In this document: positions 54,595 through 63,305 of the stretch, in pieces
Numbering within the stretch: the stretch's first letter is position 1
How the letters are laid out: every line of letters begins with the position of its first letter
NCBI RefSeq assembly: GCF_033096445.1
Contig: NZ_AP028155.1
Span: 3,105,880-3,169,879, forward strand
DNA: 64,000 nucleotides
Reading direction: 5' to 3'
From: Butyricimonas faecihominis
GTDB lineage: Bacteria; Bacteroidota; Bacteroidia; Bacteroidales; Marinifilaceae
Program-made: the position numbers and the translations under genes
The notes under the pieces: model-generated
What the model saw: only the letters and a program-made list of their open reading frames with translations
The model's database searches: none
Told to the model about the DNA's origin: nothing

Positions 54595-54976
54595 GTTTTT
54601 TGAAGTAAACTTGTAACAGAAAATAGAATTGAAAATGCTTTATACAATTTATTGAATGTCAAATCTAGTAAACCAATTTTAGGAAACTACACAGCTATTG
54701 CTCATGTATAATTCCACAAATCGTTATTAACAAGGGCATAAATAACCACTTAAAAATCATACAACTAACAATATCAAAAACGATTATTTGGAAGAAAGCT
54801 AAAATATTCTCCCCGACAAGCAATTCAAGTTGTCTAAATATCTCTCAGGAAAGAAAAATGGAGATTTTGAAACTTTATATATAAAAATACGAAAATAAAA
54901 CAGTACATTAGTAACTTCATTTAAGAAGGACAGGCGTTCTTTTAGCGCCCACACCCGATATTTTACGATTTAGATT
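54595..54976 (+). other. AT-rich 380 bp gap upstream of RNase R
   Basis: No supported gene. A TAGTAAACCAAT at 54667-54678 repeats the sequence at the OrfA start. TACATTAG near 54904 is a weak -7 candidate for RNase R, without a -33 partner. Confidence 0.4.
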
Positions 54977-57265
54977 ATGCCAAAGAAAGAGAAAAAAAGC
55001 AAGAGAGACATCGGTAAAAAAGAATTACACCGATTATTATACGATATATTTTCCGGTAACCCCGATCAAAACTTCAATTACAAGCAACTAGCCCAAAGAC
55101 TAGGCATCAAGAACATGAATGCCAAGCAATTGATCATGACGGTTCTTTACGAGATGAAAAATGACAACATGCTCACGGAAGAATCGACCGGGGTATTTAA
55201 ATTCAAGGTAAATACCATTTACGTTACCGGAATTATTGACCTGACGGCCAAAGGCACCGCCTACCTGATCTCGGATGATTGCAAGGAAGATGTTTTCATC
55301 CCCCAAGTCGGTCTGAACCACGCCTTAAACGGTGACAAGGTAAAAGTGTTGCTCTACGCCCGGAGTTCCAAAAGACGCCCCGAAGGGGAAGTAGTGGAAA
55401 TCCTCGAACGCAAGAAAGAGACCTTCGTGGGCATCATACAATGCTCCAAACAATACGCCTTTCTCGTTCCCACGGGCAAACAGTTACCCTACGATATATT
55501 TATCCCCCTAGCCGACCTGAACGGGGCCAAAGACGGGGAAAAAGCCATCGTCAAGATTACCGAGTGGCCGGAGAACCAGAAAAACCCCGTGGGTAAAGTG
55601 CTGGAAGTTCTCGGAACACCGGGAGACAACGACACGGAAATGAATGCCATCATGGCAGAATACGAACTGCCCGTGCAATTCCCCGCTAACGTGGAAAAAG
55701 CAGCGAAGAGAATAAAGGATGCCATCCCGGCAGAGGAGATCAGGACCCGGAGAGACTTCCGGGAAATCACAACGTTCACGATCGACCCGAAAGACGCCAA
55801 GGACTTTGACGATGCCCTCTCGCTCCGGAAACTGAAAAACGGGAATTACGAGGTCGGCGTGCATATCGCGGATGTCAGTTTCTACGTGACCCCGGATTCG
55901 GTGCTGGACAAGGAAGCTTACTCCCGTGCAACATCCGTGTATCTCGTGGACCGCACGATCCCGATGTTACCGGAACACCTGTCCAACGGGTTGTGTTCGC
56001 TACGCCCCGACGAGGAAAAACTTTGTTTCTCGGCGGTTTTCGAGTTGAACGACAAAGCCGAGGTGGTGAAACAATGGTTCGGACGGACCGTCATCAAGTC
56101 AAACCGCCGTTTCACTTACGAGGAAGCGCAAGCCATGATCGAGGGCGGCGAGGGTGACTATAAAGAAGAGATATTAACCCTTAACGATCTGGCCCAGAAA
56201 TTACGGGCCGCCCGTTTCCAGAACGGTGCCATCGCTTTCGACCGGATCGAGGTTCGTTTCGATATTGACGAAAACGGCAAACCCACGGGCGTGTATTTCA
56301 AACGCTCGAAAGAGGCCAACAAGCTGATCGAGGAATTTATGCTTCTCGCCAACAAAAAGGTCGCGGAAAGAATCGGAAAAGTCAAAGAAAATCAAAAAGC
56401 CAAAACGTTCGTGTATCGTATTCACGAACAACCGAACACCGAGAAACTGGAAGATTTCGGTCGCTTTATCGCCAAGTTCGGTTATCGCATCCGGACAGGC
56501 ACTCCTCGCCAAATCTCGTCTTCCATGAATAAATTAATGGAAGACGTGCAGGACCGCCCGGAACAGAACATGATCGAAACACTGGCTATCCGCACGATGG
56601 CAAAAGCCGTCTACTCGACGGTGAACGTGGGACACTACGGACTGGCTTTCGACTACTATTCGCACTTCACGTCACCGATCCGTCGGTACCCGGACGTGAT
56701 GACCCACCGCTTGCTGCAACGTTACCTTGACGGCGGACGTTCAGCCAATGCCGAGAAGTACGAGGAGATGTGTAAACATTGCTCCGACATGGAACAGATC
56801 GCCGCCAATGCAGAGAGAGCTTCTATCAAGTACAAGCAAGTCGAGTTCATGAGCGACAAACTGGGCGAGAATTTCATGGGAACGATCTCCGGCGTAACGC
56901 AATGGGGTTTCTACGTGGAACTGAATGACACCAAATGCGAAGGACTTGTTTCCATCAACGAGCTGGAAGGAGACTATTACGAGTTCGACGAAGAAAACTA
57001 CTGCATCGTGGGGCGTCACCACCGGAAAGTGTACCAGCTAGGAGATCAGGTACTCGTGAAAGTAGCAAAAGCTAATCTGGTTGCCCGCCAACTGGATTTC
57101 GCTCTCGCAGGCAGTGAAAACACCACAACGGCCGCCCCGGCAAAAGTGGTTCCCCCTAAAGCCAGTGGCAGCCGCCAACGCCCGGAACGTAAACTCCGAC
57201 GGGGAAGACGGGGAGATGCACCCACCAAACGGAAAAAAGAACAAAAGGGCAGAAAGAAAAAATAA
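54977..57265 (+). CDS. rnr: Ribonuclease R (RNase II-family 3'-5' exoribonuclease)
   Basis: 762 residues. An N-terminal winged-helix-like segment (about 10-75) is followed by cold-shock domains (about 80-140 and 148-215). The RNB catalytic domain has the metal-binding motif IDPKDAKDFDDA (269-280) with D270, D276, D278 and D279, and FTSPIRRYPDVMTHR later. A C-terminal S1 domain (GTISGVTQWGFYVEL) follows. The tail from about 725 is very basic (lysine and arginine rich), which may hold structured RNA. It degrades structured RNA in the cytoplasm. The IS3 element lies 382 bp upstream. Confidence 0.96.
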   Translation: MPKKEKKSKRDIGKKELHRLLYDIFSGNPDQNFNYKQLAQRLGIKNMNAKQLIMTVLYEMKNDNMLTEESTGVFKFKVNTIYVTGIIDLTAKGTAYLISDDCKEDVFIPQVGLNHALNGDKVKVLLYARSSKRRPEGEVVEILERKKETFVGIIQCSKQYAFLVPTGKQLPYDIFIPLADLNGAKDGEKAIVKITEWPENQKNPVGKVLEVLGTPGDNDTEMNAIMAEYELPVQFPANVEKAAKRIKDAIPAEEIRTRRDFREITTFTIDPKDAKDFDDALSLRKLKNGNYEVGVHIADVSFYVTPDSVLDKEAYSRATSVYLVDRTIPMLPEHLSNGLCSLRPDEEKLCFSAVFELNDKAEVVKQWFGRTVIKSNRRFTYEEAQAMIEGGEGDYKEEILTLNDLAQKLRAARFQNGAIAFDRIEVRFDIDENGKPTGVYFKRSKEANKLIEEFMLLANKKVAERIGKVKENQKAKTFVYRIHEQPNTEKLEDFGRFIAKFGYRIRTGTPRQISSSMNKLMEDVQDRPEQNMIETLAIRTMAKAVYSTVNVGHYGLAFDYYSHFTSPIRRYPDVMTHRLLQRYLDGGRSANAEKYEEMCKHCSDMEQIAANAERASIKYKQVEFMSDKLGENFMGTISGVTQWGFYVELNDTKCEGLVSINELEGDYYEFDEENYCIVGRHHRKVYQLGDQVLVKVAKANLVARQLDFALAGSENTTTAAPAKVVPPKASGSRQRPERKLRRGRRGDAPTKRKKEQKGRKKK

Positions 57266-57294
57266 AAGATACAGACATTATTTATTTAGAAAGA

Positions 57295-57335
57295 AGAAGT
57301 TCTCTACAAAACCATTTCGAGAGAACTTCTTTTTA
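57295..57335. terminator. Terminator between RNase R and the convergent lipoprotein gene
   Basis: AGAAGTTCTCT/AGAGAACTTCT forms an 11 bp stem with a 14-base loop and a short T-run on the plus side; it can serve both converging genes. Confidence 0.75.
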
Positions 57336-57337
57336 TG

Positions 57338-58036
57338 TTACCACCCGTAAATATCCTTCTCAGTGAAAGGAAAACTCAAAGAGAATCCATTGTGAAAATG
57401 TTCCAATATCTCTTCTCTCGTCAACGCTTTAGGATAGTGAATCGGCGGCATCCCTTTTTGTCCCAATTTATTGCCTATATATTTCAATATCTCGTATTCT
57501 TCTATTGTTGTGGAAGTTGCCTCCATAAGCCTCGAAACGAGCAACCCATTTGAAACCGGATTAAAACCCAACTTACGCCCCACGGTCACATTACCTTCAT
57601 GTGAAAAAACTGCAATCTTTGTCTTATTCCTCGCAATAGAATCAATTCGCAGAATATATTCCGAATAAGCCCAAAGAAATTCTCCTTTCCGATTCTTAAA
57701 CACGTAAGAACGAAGGGGGAATGACACGGGGTACAACGTATCTTGATGATTTAAGAAACGACAAGACTTACTCTCCCCCAGAGAATCCAGAACGTCACGA
57801 CAGGGTAATAACACTAAAGATTTTAAACCCTCCCTATACTTCTTCCGCACATCCGGCGGAAGTTGAAATCCGTGTAAAGCAAAACACGAATCCAACACCC
57901 TCCGTACTTCCATTTCTGGAAAATCATAAACATAAGACGTGGGATTTAACATTTCTCCCTCTTGGCGTACATCTTCATAATAACAAGCACAGGAAATAAA
58001 AAGCAGAGAATAAAAAAATAAAATCGCTTTTCTCAT
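57338..58036 (-). CDS. Unrecognised lipoprotein (locus D end)
   Basis: 232 residues with lipobox FISC (C16). The mature part has a helical stretch (VRRVLDSCFALHGFQLPPDVRKK), then mixed strand and helix sequence, with cysteines at LLPCRDVL and SKSCRFLN. No domain I can name. It is the last gene of the locus D run, 3 bp after the duplicated-domain gene, so it shares the transcript. It ends 3 bp from the terminator shared with RNase R. Confidence 0.7.
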   Translation of the reverse strand: MRKAILFFYSLLFISCACYYEDVRQEGEMLNPTSYVYDFPEMEVRRVLDSCFALHGFQLPPDVRKKYREGLKSLVLLPCRDVLDSLGESKSCRFLNHQDTLYPVSFPLRSYVFKNRKGEFLWAYSEYILRIDSIARNKTKIAVFSHEGNVTVGRKLGFNPVSNGLLVSRLMEATSTTIEEYEILKYIGNKLGQKGMPPIHYPKALTREEILEHFHNGFSLSFPFTEKDIYGW

Positions 58037-58039
58037 GGT

Positions 58040-58786
58040 TCATTCCCCCTCCAAAGGATACCATTCCTCATTACTACAATAATAATCTTTTCTCAATGTA
58101 TAATATCGACCGTTCAGCCGCAAACGCCGAATTACATATTTTCCCGTGGCAAGTCGATCATTCTCCCGCTCCCGCATATCCACGATGTAATCAAAAATGT
58201 TATCGGAAATTCTCAATTCCGGCGCACTAATATCTTTCCATTCATACCGGTTATTTCGGATGTACAAATATCTCTCAACACGCTCTTGAGCTTTTACAAA
58301 AGTGTAGGCATTAGCCGCGGCAACCGTTGGAATATTTAGATTTCCATTTATAAATAAAAAAGTCGAATCCTGATATTTCCCTCCCACGGGATAAAGTTGA
58401 GGATTCTTTTTAGGTTGTACAATAAATATTCCCAATTCTAAAAGAATATCATACCTCCCCGTAGCCAACCTTCTATTGTACTTTTCCCACAAGCGGACAA
58501 TATGATTGAATATCTGCTCCGAAACTTTCAGTTCTGATCCACTTTTCACATCCCACACAAAACGAATAGCTTGTCCCTCTATCTGAAATCTCATGTGTTG
58601 TTGCACCCGTCTATAAGCCCGAATATACACTTCCCAATCCCGACCTAATACCTCTGGATCTCTTAGATCTCCCCTCAAATCCAAAAAGATAGAATCCTGA
58701 TAATTCTCCTTAGCAACTTGTCCGTAAAGCTCTAGACCTATAAACGGGAAGATCATTATTAATATTATGCATCGACAATATAACAT
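58040..58786 (-). CDS. Exported protein made of two similar domains (locus D)
   Basis: 248 residues with a signal peptide (cleavage near LYGQ, residue 23). Residues 29-114 and 138-220 are clear internal repeats: both start YQDS-F, both have EL-(V/I)S--IF--IV, and both end RLATG-Y-I. Each unit has a strand, a long helix and then strands. I do not know the family. It starts 5 bp after the amidohydrolase stop, so it is part of the same operon. An exported binding or inhibitor-like protein is possible, but there is no direct evidence. Confidence 0.7.
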   Translation of the reverse strand: MLYCRCIILIMIFPFIGLELYGQVAKENYQDSIFLDLRGDLRDPEVLGRDWEVYIRAYRRVQQHMRFQIEGQAIRFVWDVKSGSELKVSEQIFNHIVRLWEKYNRRLATGRYDILLELGIFIVQPKKNPQLYPVGGKYQDSTFLFINGNLNIPTVAAANAYTFVKAQERVERYLYIRNNRYEWKDISAPELRISDNIFDYIVDMRERENDRLATGKYVIRRLRLNGRYYTLRKDYYCSNEEWYPLEGE

Positions 58787-58791
58787 TCCGT

Positions 58792-60039
58792 CTATTCTAT
58801 TACGTTACCGGTTTTGATTATCATCCGAATTTTCCGCAGCTCCTTAATATCATCATACGGGTTACCGGGGAGGACTAACAAATCAGCTTGTTTCCCGACT
58901 TCCACGGAACCCACTTTATCGGCAGCACCCAACACCTCTGCAGCTACTTTTGTCACCGTGAAAATCGCTTCCATGGGGTAAAAACCGCATTTCTCCACGT
59001 ACAAGTCAAGTTCGTCGAAAATAAAAGGGAAGGGACGTTTTAAATCATTGATGTAATCAGTACCCGCACAGATTTTCACACCGATTTGGTTTGCCCTTTT
59101 GACAAAGCGAGCAGCCCAATCCATCTTGTTCTCCATGCACAGGAAAAGAGTGGGATCAAAAATAAGCCCTTTTGATTTCACGGTTTGTAGAAACCGTTCT
59201 ACCGATATTTTATCATGATCAATCTTGTCGTAGAATTTCTCGTAATTCTCAAAGATATTCCCGCTCAACTCTTCCGAAACCCCTTCCCACTCCAACATAT
59301 AAGCATGAGAGATCACCTGCACCCCGGCATCCGCCACATCCCACGGTTTAGCGGGGAAAAGCGTGGCATGTCCCCATACCTGTAACCCGTGTTCCTTGGC
59401 TTTCCGGACAATCGGTAACAATGTTTCCCTATCAAACCCGCCATAAATTTTCACTCCCGTGCATCCCCATTCTTTCGCGTCCTCCATCGCCTTATCCAAA
59501 TCGGAATCCGGACGGATACACTGCATCCAAGGAGCGTAAGGTTCGGGCCAGCCTTCCACCATACTTTTCTCGCGGTCGTTTCCCTCAAAATAAGCCGGTC
59601 CGGCCATGAAGGCCGCGTAATAGATGTCCGGTCCCAAGTATTTCCCCTGTTGTACTCCCTCCTTCAATTCCCGCAACACACGGGCATCTCCCGCCGCATC
59701 CCGGATAGAGGTTACCCCGTGGCGTAAGAAATACTCCAAATGCTTCGCCCGATCCGCCTGTGATTCCTTCGGGTCATTTGCAATATGCACGTGTGCATCG
59801 ATCAATCCCGGCATCACGTACATTCCCGTCAGATCTTTCACCTCTCCTGAAACGCCAGTCCCGGCACCTTTACCAACCGCTTGAATTATTCCCTCTTTTA
59901 TCACGACATCCTGACCCTTACGGATGCTTCCTTCCACGACATCCACGACATTCACATTCTTCAGGATGATCGCCTTCTCCTGCGCATTTCCATGGAAACA
60001 ACACAGGAGAGATATTATAACACAACCTATTAATCTCAT
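58792..60039 (-). CDS. Exported amidohydrolase (imidazolonepropionase/prolidase-like) (locus D)
   Basis: 415 residues with a signal peptide (cleavage near GNAQ, residue 20). The metal ligands of a binuclear amidohydrolase are all in place: H83 and H85 (DAHVHI), K197 (VKIYGG), H224 (WGHAT), H245 (ISHAYM) and D328 (AGTDY). Many exported proteins of this type act on dipeptides, often with proline, so peptide hydrolysis is a fair guess. It starts inside the TlpA stop (4 bp overlap, ATGA), linking the two. The signal peptide suggests a periplasmic site. Confidence 0.9.
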   Translation of the reverse strand: MRLIGCVIISLLCCFHGNAQEKAIILKNVNVVDVVEGSIRKGQDVVIKEGIIQAVGKGAGTGVSGEVKDLTGMYVMPGLIDAHVHIANDPKESQADRAKHLEYFLRHGVTSIRDAAGDARVLRELKEGVQQGKYLGPDIYYAAFMAGPAYFEGNDREKSMVEGWPEPYAPWMQCIRPDSDLDKAMEDAKEWGCTGVKIYGGFDRETLLPIVRKAKEHGLQVWGHATLFPAKPWDVADAGVQVISHAYMLEWEGVSEELSGNIFENYEKFYDKIDHDKISVERFLQTVKSKGLIFDPTLFLCMENKMDWAARFVKRANQIGVKICAGTDYINDLKRPFPFIFDELDLYVEKCGFYPMEAIFTVTKVAAEVLGAADKVGSVEVGKQADLLVLPGNPYDDIKELRKIRMIIKTGNVIE

Positions 60040-61127
60040 GATCTCTTCTGTCTTATGATTTCATGTATCTCTTCAACCTCCGGATTCTTCAACAAGATAT
60101 TCCCGTCCGGACCTATCAGATAAACCGTGGGAACTTGTTCCACCTTGTAAGCCTTCCGCACTTCACTCTGTTCAAAACCAGTCTCGTCAATCAACTGCAC
60201 CCACGCTACCCGGTCTTCCTTCAATGCCTGTAACCAAGGAGCCTTTTTACTATCTAGAGAAACAGAAATCACTTCTAATCCCGCATCCCGTAATTCCGGA
60301 TATTGTTGGTTCAATTCCTTGTTCTTTTTTCGACAAGGAGCGCACCAAGATGCCCAAAAATCCAAAAGCACGTGTTTCCCCCGGAAATCAGCCAATCGAA
60401 TTTTCTGCCCTTTCACGTCCGGTAGTTCAAAATCCGGAGCCTGCCCGGTCAATTGTTTTGCTTTCAACTTATTGTAAGTATCAAAAATCCTCGTCTTCAT
60501 CCCGCTATTCGGAATGCTATCTCCCAATGCTTCGATTGCTTGGGTAAAGAATTTAAAATCGACCTCACAATAAAAAAGGATTTCGTGTATCAGGTTTTGT
60601 GCAATTTCCGTTCCGGCAAATTCACGAATACCTTCTAACACAAGTTCATTCTTTCTCGTGAACTTTTGATCCAGCATTTCCGAACGGGCGGCTTTCTGAT
60701 GAATGTCCGTGATGGTATCGTAACCCTGACACGCCTTCTCGTAATCCTGATTCAATTTATCGAGTTCTTTCAGGAATTCCACGTATCGATTTTGCAATGA
60801 CGATTCTTCGGAAAGCAGGTAATACTTATCCCCGGACTCAACAAGCATATAATGCTTTTGCTCGATATATACCGGTATCCGAACATAATCTTTCGGGAAA
60901 TTAACAAACACAAGCTTACCCGGTGCAATATTACCCGAAAGATGAAAAGTCCCGTCTTTCTGAATCGAAGCAACCATCAAGCGTTCTCCTCGTCGGGCAT
61001 CAGGAAGCGTGACTTCCACGCTATCACTTTTCCATTGCTTTTCAACTTCTCCCGCAATCTGGACTGTAGTTTGCTTACAGCCGAACAGAACAAGTAAAAA
61101 TAACCCGACAATAATTATTTTCTTCAT
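60036..61127 (-). CDS. TlpA-family thiol-disulfide oxidoreductase lipoprotein (locus D)
   Basis: 363 residues, lipobox VLFGC (C17). Residues about 22-110 resemble the DUF4369 beta domain that precedes many Bacteroidota TlpA proteins. A helical linker (about 110-225) follows, then the redoxin domain with WCAPC (C262, C265) and VPTVYLIGPDG. It stands between the LRR lipoprotein and the amidohydrolase, the position held by a thioredoxin in loci A to C. Expected to reduce disulfides near the membrane before hydrolysis. Confidence 0.9.
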   Translation of the reverse strand: MKKIIIVGLFLLVLFGCKQTTVQIAGEVEKQWKSDSVEVTLPDARRGERLMVASIQKDGTFHLSGNIAPGKLVFVNFPKDYVRIPVYIEQKHYMLVESGDKYYLLSEESSLQNRYVEFLKELDKLNQDYEKACQGYDTITDIHQKAARSEMLDQKFTRKNELVLEGIREFAGTEIAQNLIHEILFYCEVDFKFFTQAIEALGDSIPNSGMKTRIFDTYNKLKAKQLTGQAPDFELPDVKGQKIRLADFRGKHVLLDFWASWCAPCRKKNKELNQQYPELRDAGLEVISVSLDSKKAPWLQALKEDRVAWVQLIDETGFEQSEVRKAYKVEQVPTVYLIGPDGNILLKNPEVEEIHEIIRQKRS

Positions 61128-61180
61128 GCTATTTTCATTATATGATTATCCCAAACCACCCCCGAAGAGTAAGTTTATAA

Positions 61181-61209
61181 ATCAAGAGGGCTAAAAAAGC
61201 CCCCTTGAT
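61181..61209 (-). terminator. Hairpin after the LRR lipoprotein gene
   Basis: ATCAAGGGGGCT pairs with AGCCCTCTTGAT (one G-T) over a 5-base loop; on the minus strand TTTATAAAC follows. It may stop part of the transcript before TlpA. Confidence 0.6.
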
Positions 61210-61226
61210 AAAAACAACACACTGTA

Positions 61227-63296
61227 TTATTTTACATTCGAGAATCCATATCCCTCTTGCTGAGGATAAATATTCGTTTCCGGATATAACTTCTTCCACA
61301 CGGCTGATGATAATACTTCTGCCGGAATTTCTCCTGACATTCTGTTCCCATTCAGCTTCAATCCACTGTAACCCAAGTTCATTTTGGCCACCTCTACAGG
61401 AATTGTTCCGGTAATATTATTATTACTTAAATAGAAATAACTCAAGGTCGAACAATTTCCTAATTCGGCAGGTAATTCACCTGATAACAAGTTGTGTTCC
61501 AAGTACAGGTTCCGAACCTTCGTCAGAGTTGAAATCCCGTTCAAGTTACCTTCTAACTTGTTATTTGAAAGATAGACATCGGTCAAATTCGGACTGAACT
61601 GGCTCAAATCAAGTTGCCCGGATAATTGGTTACCATCCAATCTCAACGTCTGCAATGCCGATAGGTTTTTCAGCCAAGAAAGATCACCCGAGAATGAATT
61701 GTTACTTGCATTCAATTTTTTCAATTTCGTCAAACCAGAGAAGACATCGGCAGCAACTCCACGGATTCCCGGCGTACCCTCTTTCCCGGTAACATCCAAC
61801 TCTTCCAAGGCGGACAAAGAAGAAATCGCAGCGGGTAGTGTCGTTAAACCAGTTCTCGGCATGGTCAATTTCTTCAAACCTGTCAACTGTCCCAAGCTAG
61901 CCGGAAGAGAAGTCAGTGCTGTACATTGACTCACGTCTATTTCCGTTACTTTGGTCAGGTTACCAATGCTCTCGGGTAATGATTCCAAAGCAGCACAATC
62001 GTAAAAATTCAATTTCGTCAGTTTATCCAGTTTACCAAAACTTTCCGGGACGGCTTTCAGTAGCTTACATCCTCTTAAAGTCAAGGTGCTTACTTGTAAA
62101 TTTCCTATATCACTTGACAAACGCTCCAACCTCTCACAATCAGATAAATCTAATGCCGTCAACTGGATCAAGTTTCCAAAACCTTCGGGAAGTTCTTTCA
62201 ACACTTTACAACCGGATAAGGTCAAAGTTTTCAAATTCACTAATTTCCCGATATTCTCACCTAAAGAGGCCAAAGCCTGACATCCACGTAAATTCAATGT
62301 TGTTAAATTCTCCGCCAATTCCCCAATATCATCCGGTAAACTATAAATATTCGTTCCTGCAAGATCTAACGATTTCAAGTGTTTCAACTTGGATATTCCT
62401 TCCGGCAAGTCCCCGATCAGGTATATCGTTGATAACGACAAGGATTCCAGCGCAGGCAAAGTATAGAATGCCGCAAAAGATTCCATCGGGATTTTCAATT
62501 GTCCCGGCTTAAATTCCTTTAATGAAAGCATGGAAGACATATCATTCGGCAAGAACCACTCCGTCCCATCCGAGAAGTTCACATTCAAGGATTCCAACTT
62601 TCTCAAGTTAATCAAGCTATTCGGACATTTGTAAACTTTCCCGGTAATCCGCAGAGAGGTCAATTCCCGTAAATTACCCACTTCATTCGGCAGGTTACCA
62701 GACAAACTGAAGTCAGACAATAGCAATGCTGTCACTCGCAATTCTCCATTTATCTCTTCTAAGGTAACTCCGGACCACTCTGTCATCGGTTTTCTAGGGT
62801 TCCACGGGTTACGCCATCCTTCACCATTAAGTGATTCGTGAAGAACAAGTAATGCCAAACTATCACTTCTGCGAGTATATTTGGATTCATACGTGTACTG
62901 ACCAACGAACACGGTGTCGGTCACGCCGGTATTCTCCTGGCGAACAATCATTCTCGTGTAGCGTTCCTGCATCCCCTCGTTTACCCTCAAAGTAATCCCG
63001 ACAACAGCATTACCCTCGTCCCCGGATTTCGGTTCATAATCAAAAATCCAATTGGTTTCCTCGATCGGCTCAATACTCCACCCGCCACCAATGGAACGCA
63101 ACTCGAATCCCTGGGCATTTCCCATGGCATCGATCATGATCTCTTTCTGTGACAATTTCAAGCCCGGAGTCAGATCTTCTGGAATCACCGGATCAGGAAT
63201 ATCCTTGAAGTCGTAATCCTCGCAAGATGAAAATATCCAAAGCGACACAATGCTATAAAGCACTAGATTTACAATATATCGTTTCATAATCTTCAT
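61227..63296 (-). CDS. Leucine-rich-repeat lipoprotein (locus D)
   Basis: 689 residues from 63296 (an ATG three codons later, at 63287, is also possible). Lipobox FSSC (C25). Residues about 45-135 resemble a BACON-like Ig domain (GGGWSIEPIEETNW, YTRMIVRQENTGVTDTVFVG). A cap region near 145-200 (LVLHESLNGEGW) leads into about 18-20 leucine-rich repeats of 22-24 residues (about 190-670), of plant-type LxxLxLxxNxLxGxIP in the last third. LRR arcs bind protein ligands. It follows the PKD-like gene by 9 bp and was probably acquired as a surface binding part of locus D. Confidence 0.88.
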   Translation of the reverse strand: MKIMKRYIVNLVLYSIVSLWIFSSCEDYDFKDIPDPVIPEDLTPGLKLSQKEIMIDAMGNAQGFELRSIGGGWSIEPIEETNWIFDYEPKSGDEGNAVVGITLRVNEGMQERYTRMIVRQENTGVTDTVFVGQYTYESKYTRRSDSLALLVLHESLNGEGWRNPWNPRKPMTEWSGVTLEEINGELRVTALLLSDFSLSGNLPNEVGNLRELTSLRITGKVYKCPNSLINLRKLESLNVNFSDGTEWFLPNDMSSMLSLKEFKPGQLKIPMESFAAFYTLPALESLSLSTIYLIGDLPEGISKLKHLKSLDLAGTNIYSLPDDIGELAENLTTLNLRGCQALASLGENIGKLVNLKTLTLSGCKVLKELPEGFGNLIQLTALDLSDCERLERLSSDIGNLQVSTLTLRGCKLLKAVPESFGKLDKLTKLNFYDCAALESLPESIGNLTKVTEIDVSQCTALTSLPASLGQLTGLKKLTMPRTGLTTLPAAISSLSALEELDVTGKEGTPGIRGVAADVFSGLTKLKKLNASNNSFSGDLSWLKNLSALQTLRLDGNQLSGQLDLSQFSPNLTDVYLSNNKLEGNLNGISTLTKVRNLYLEHNLLSGELPAELGNCSTLSYFYLSNNNITGTIPVEVAKMNLGYSGLKLNGNRMSGEIPAEVLSSAVWKKLYPETNIYPQQEGYGFSNVK

Positions 63297-63305
63297 TATT
63301 AATTT

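Noticed and set aside
53253-54678. TAGTAAACCAAT repeats at 53254 and 54667 as IS target duplication
   Set aside because: The left copy lies inside the element next to the OrfA start, so the two cannot be flanking duplications of one insertion; the match may be chance or an older copy.
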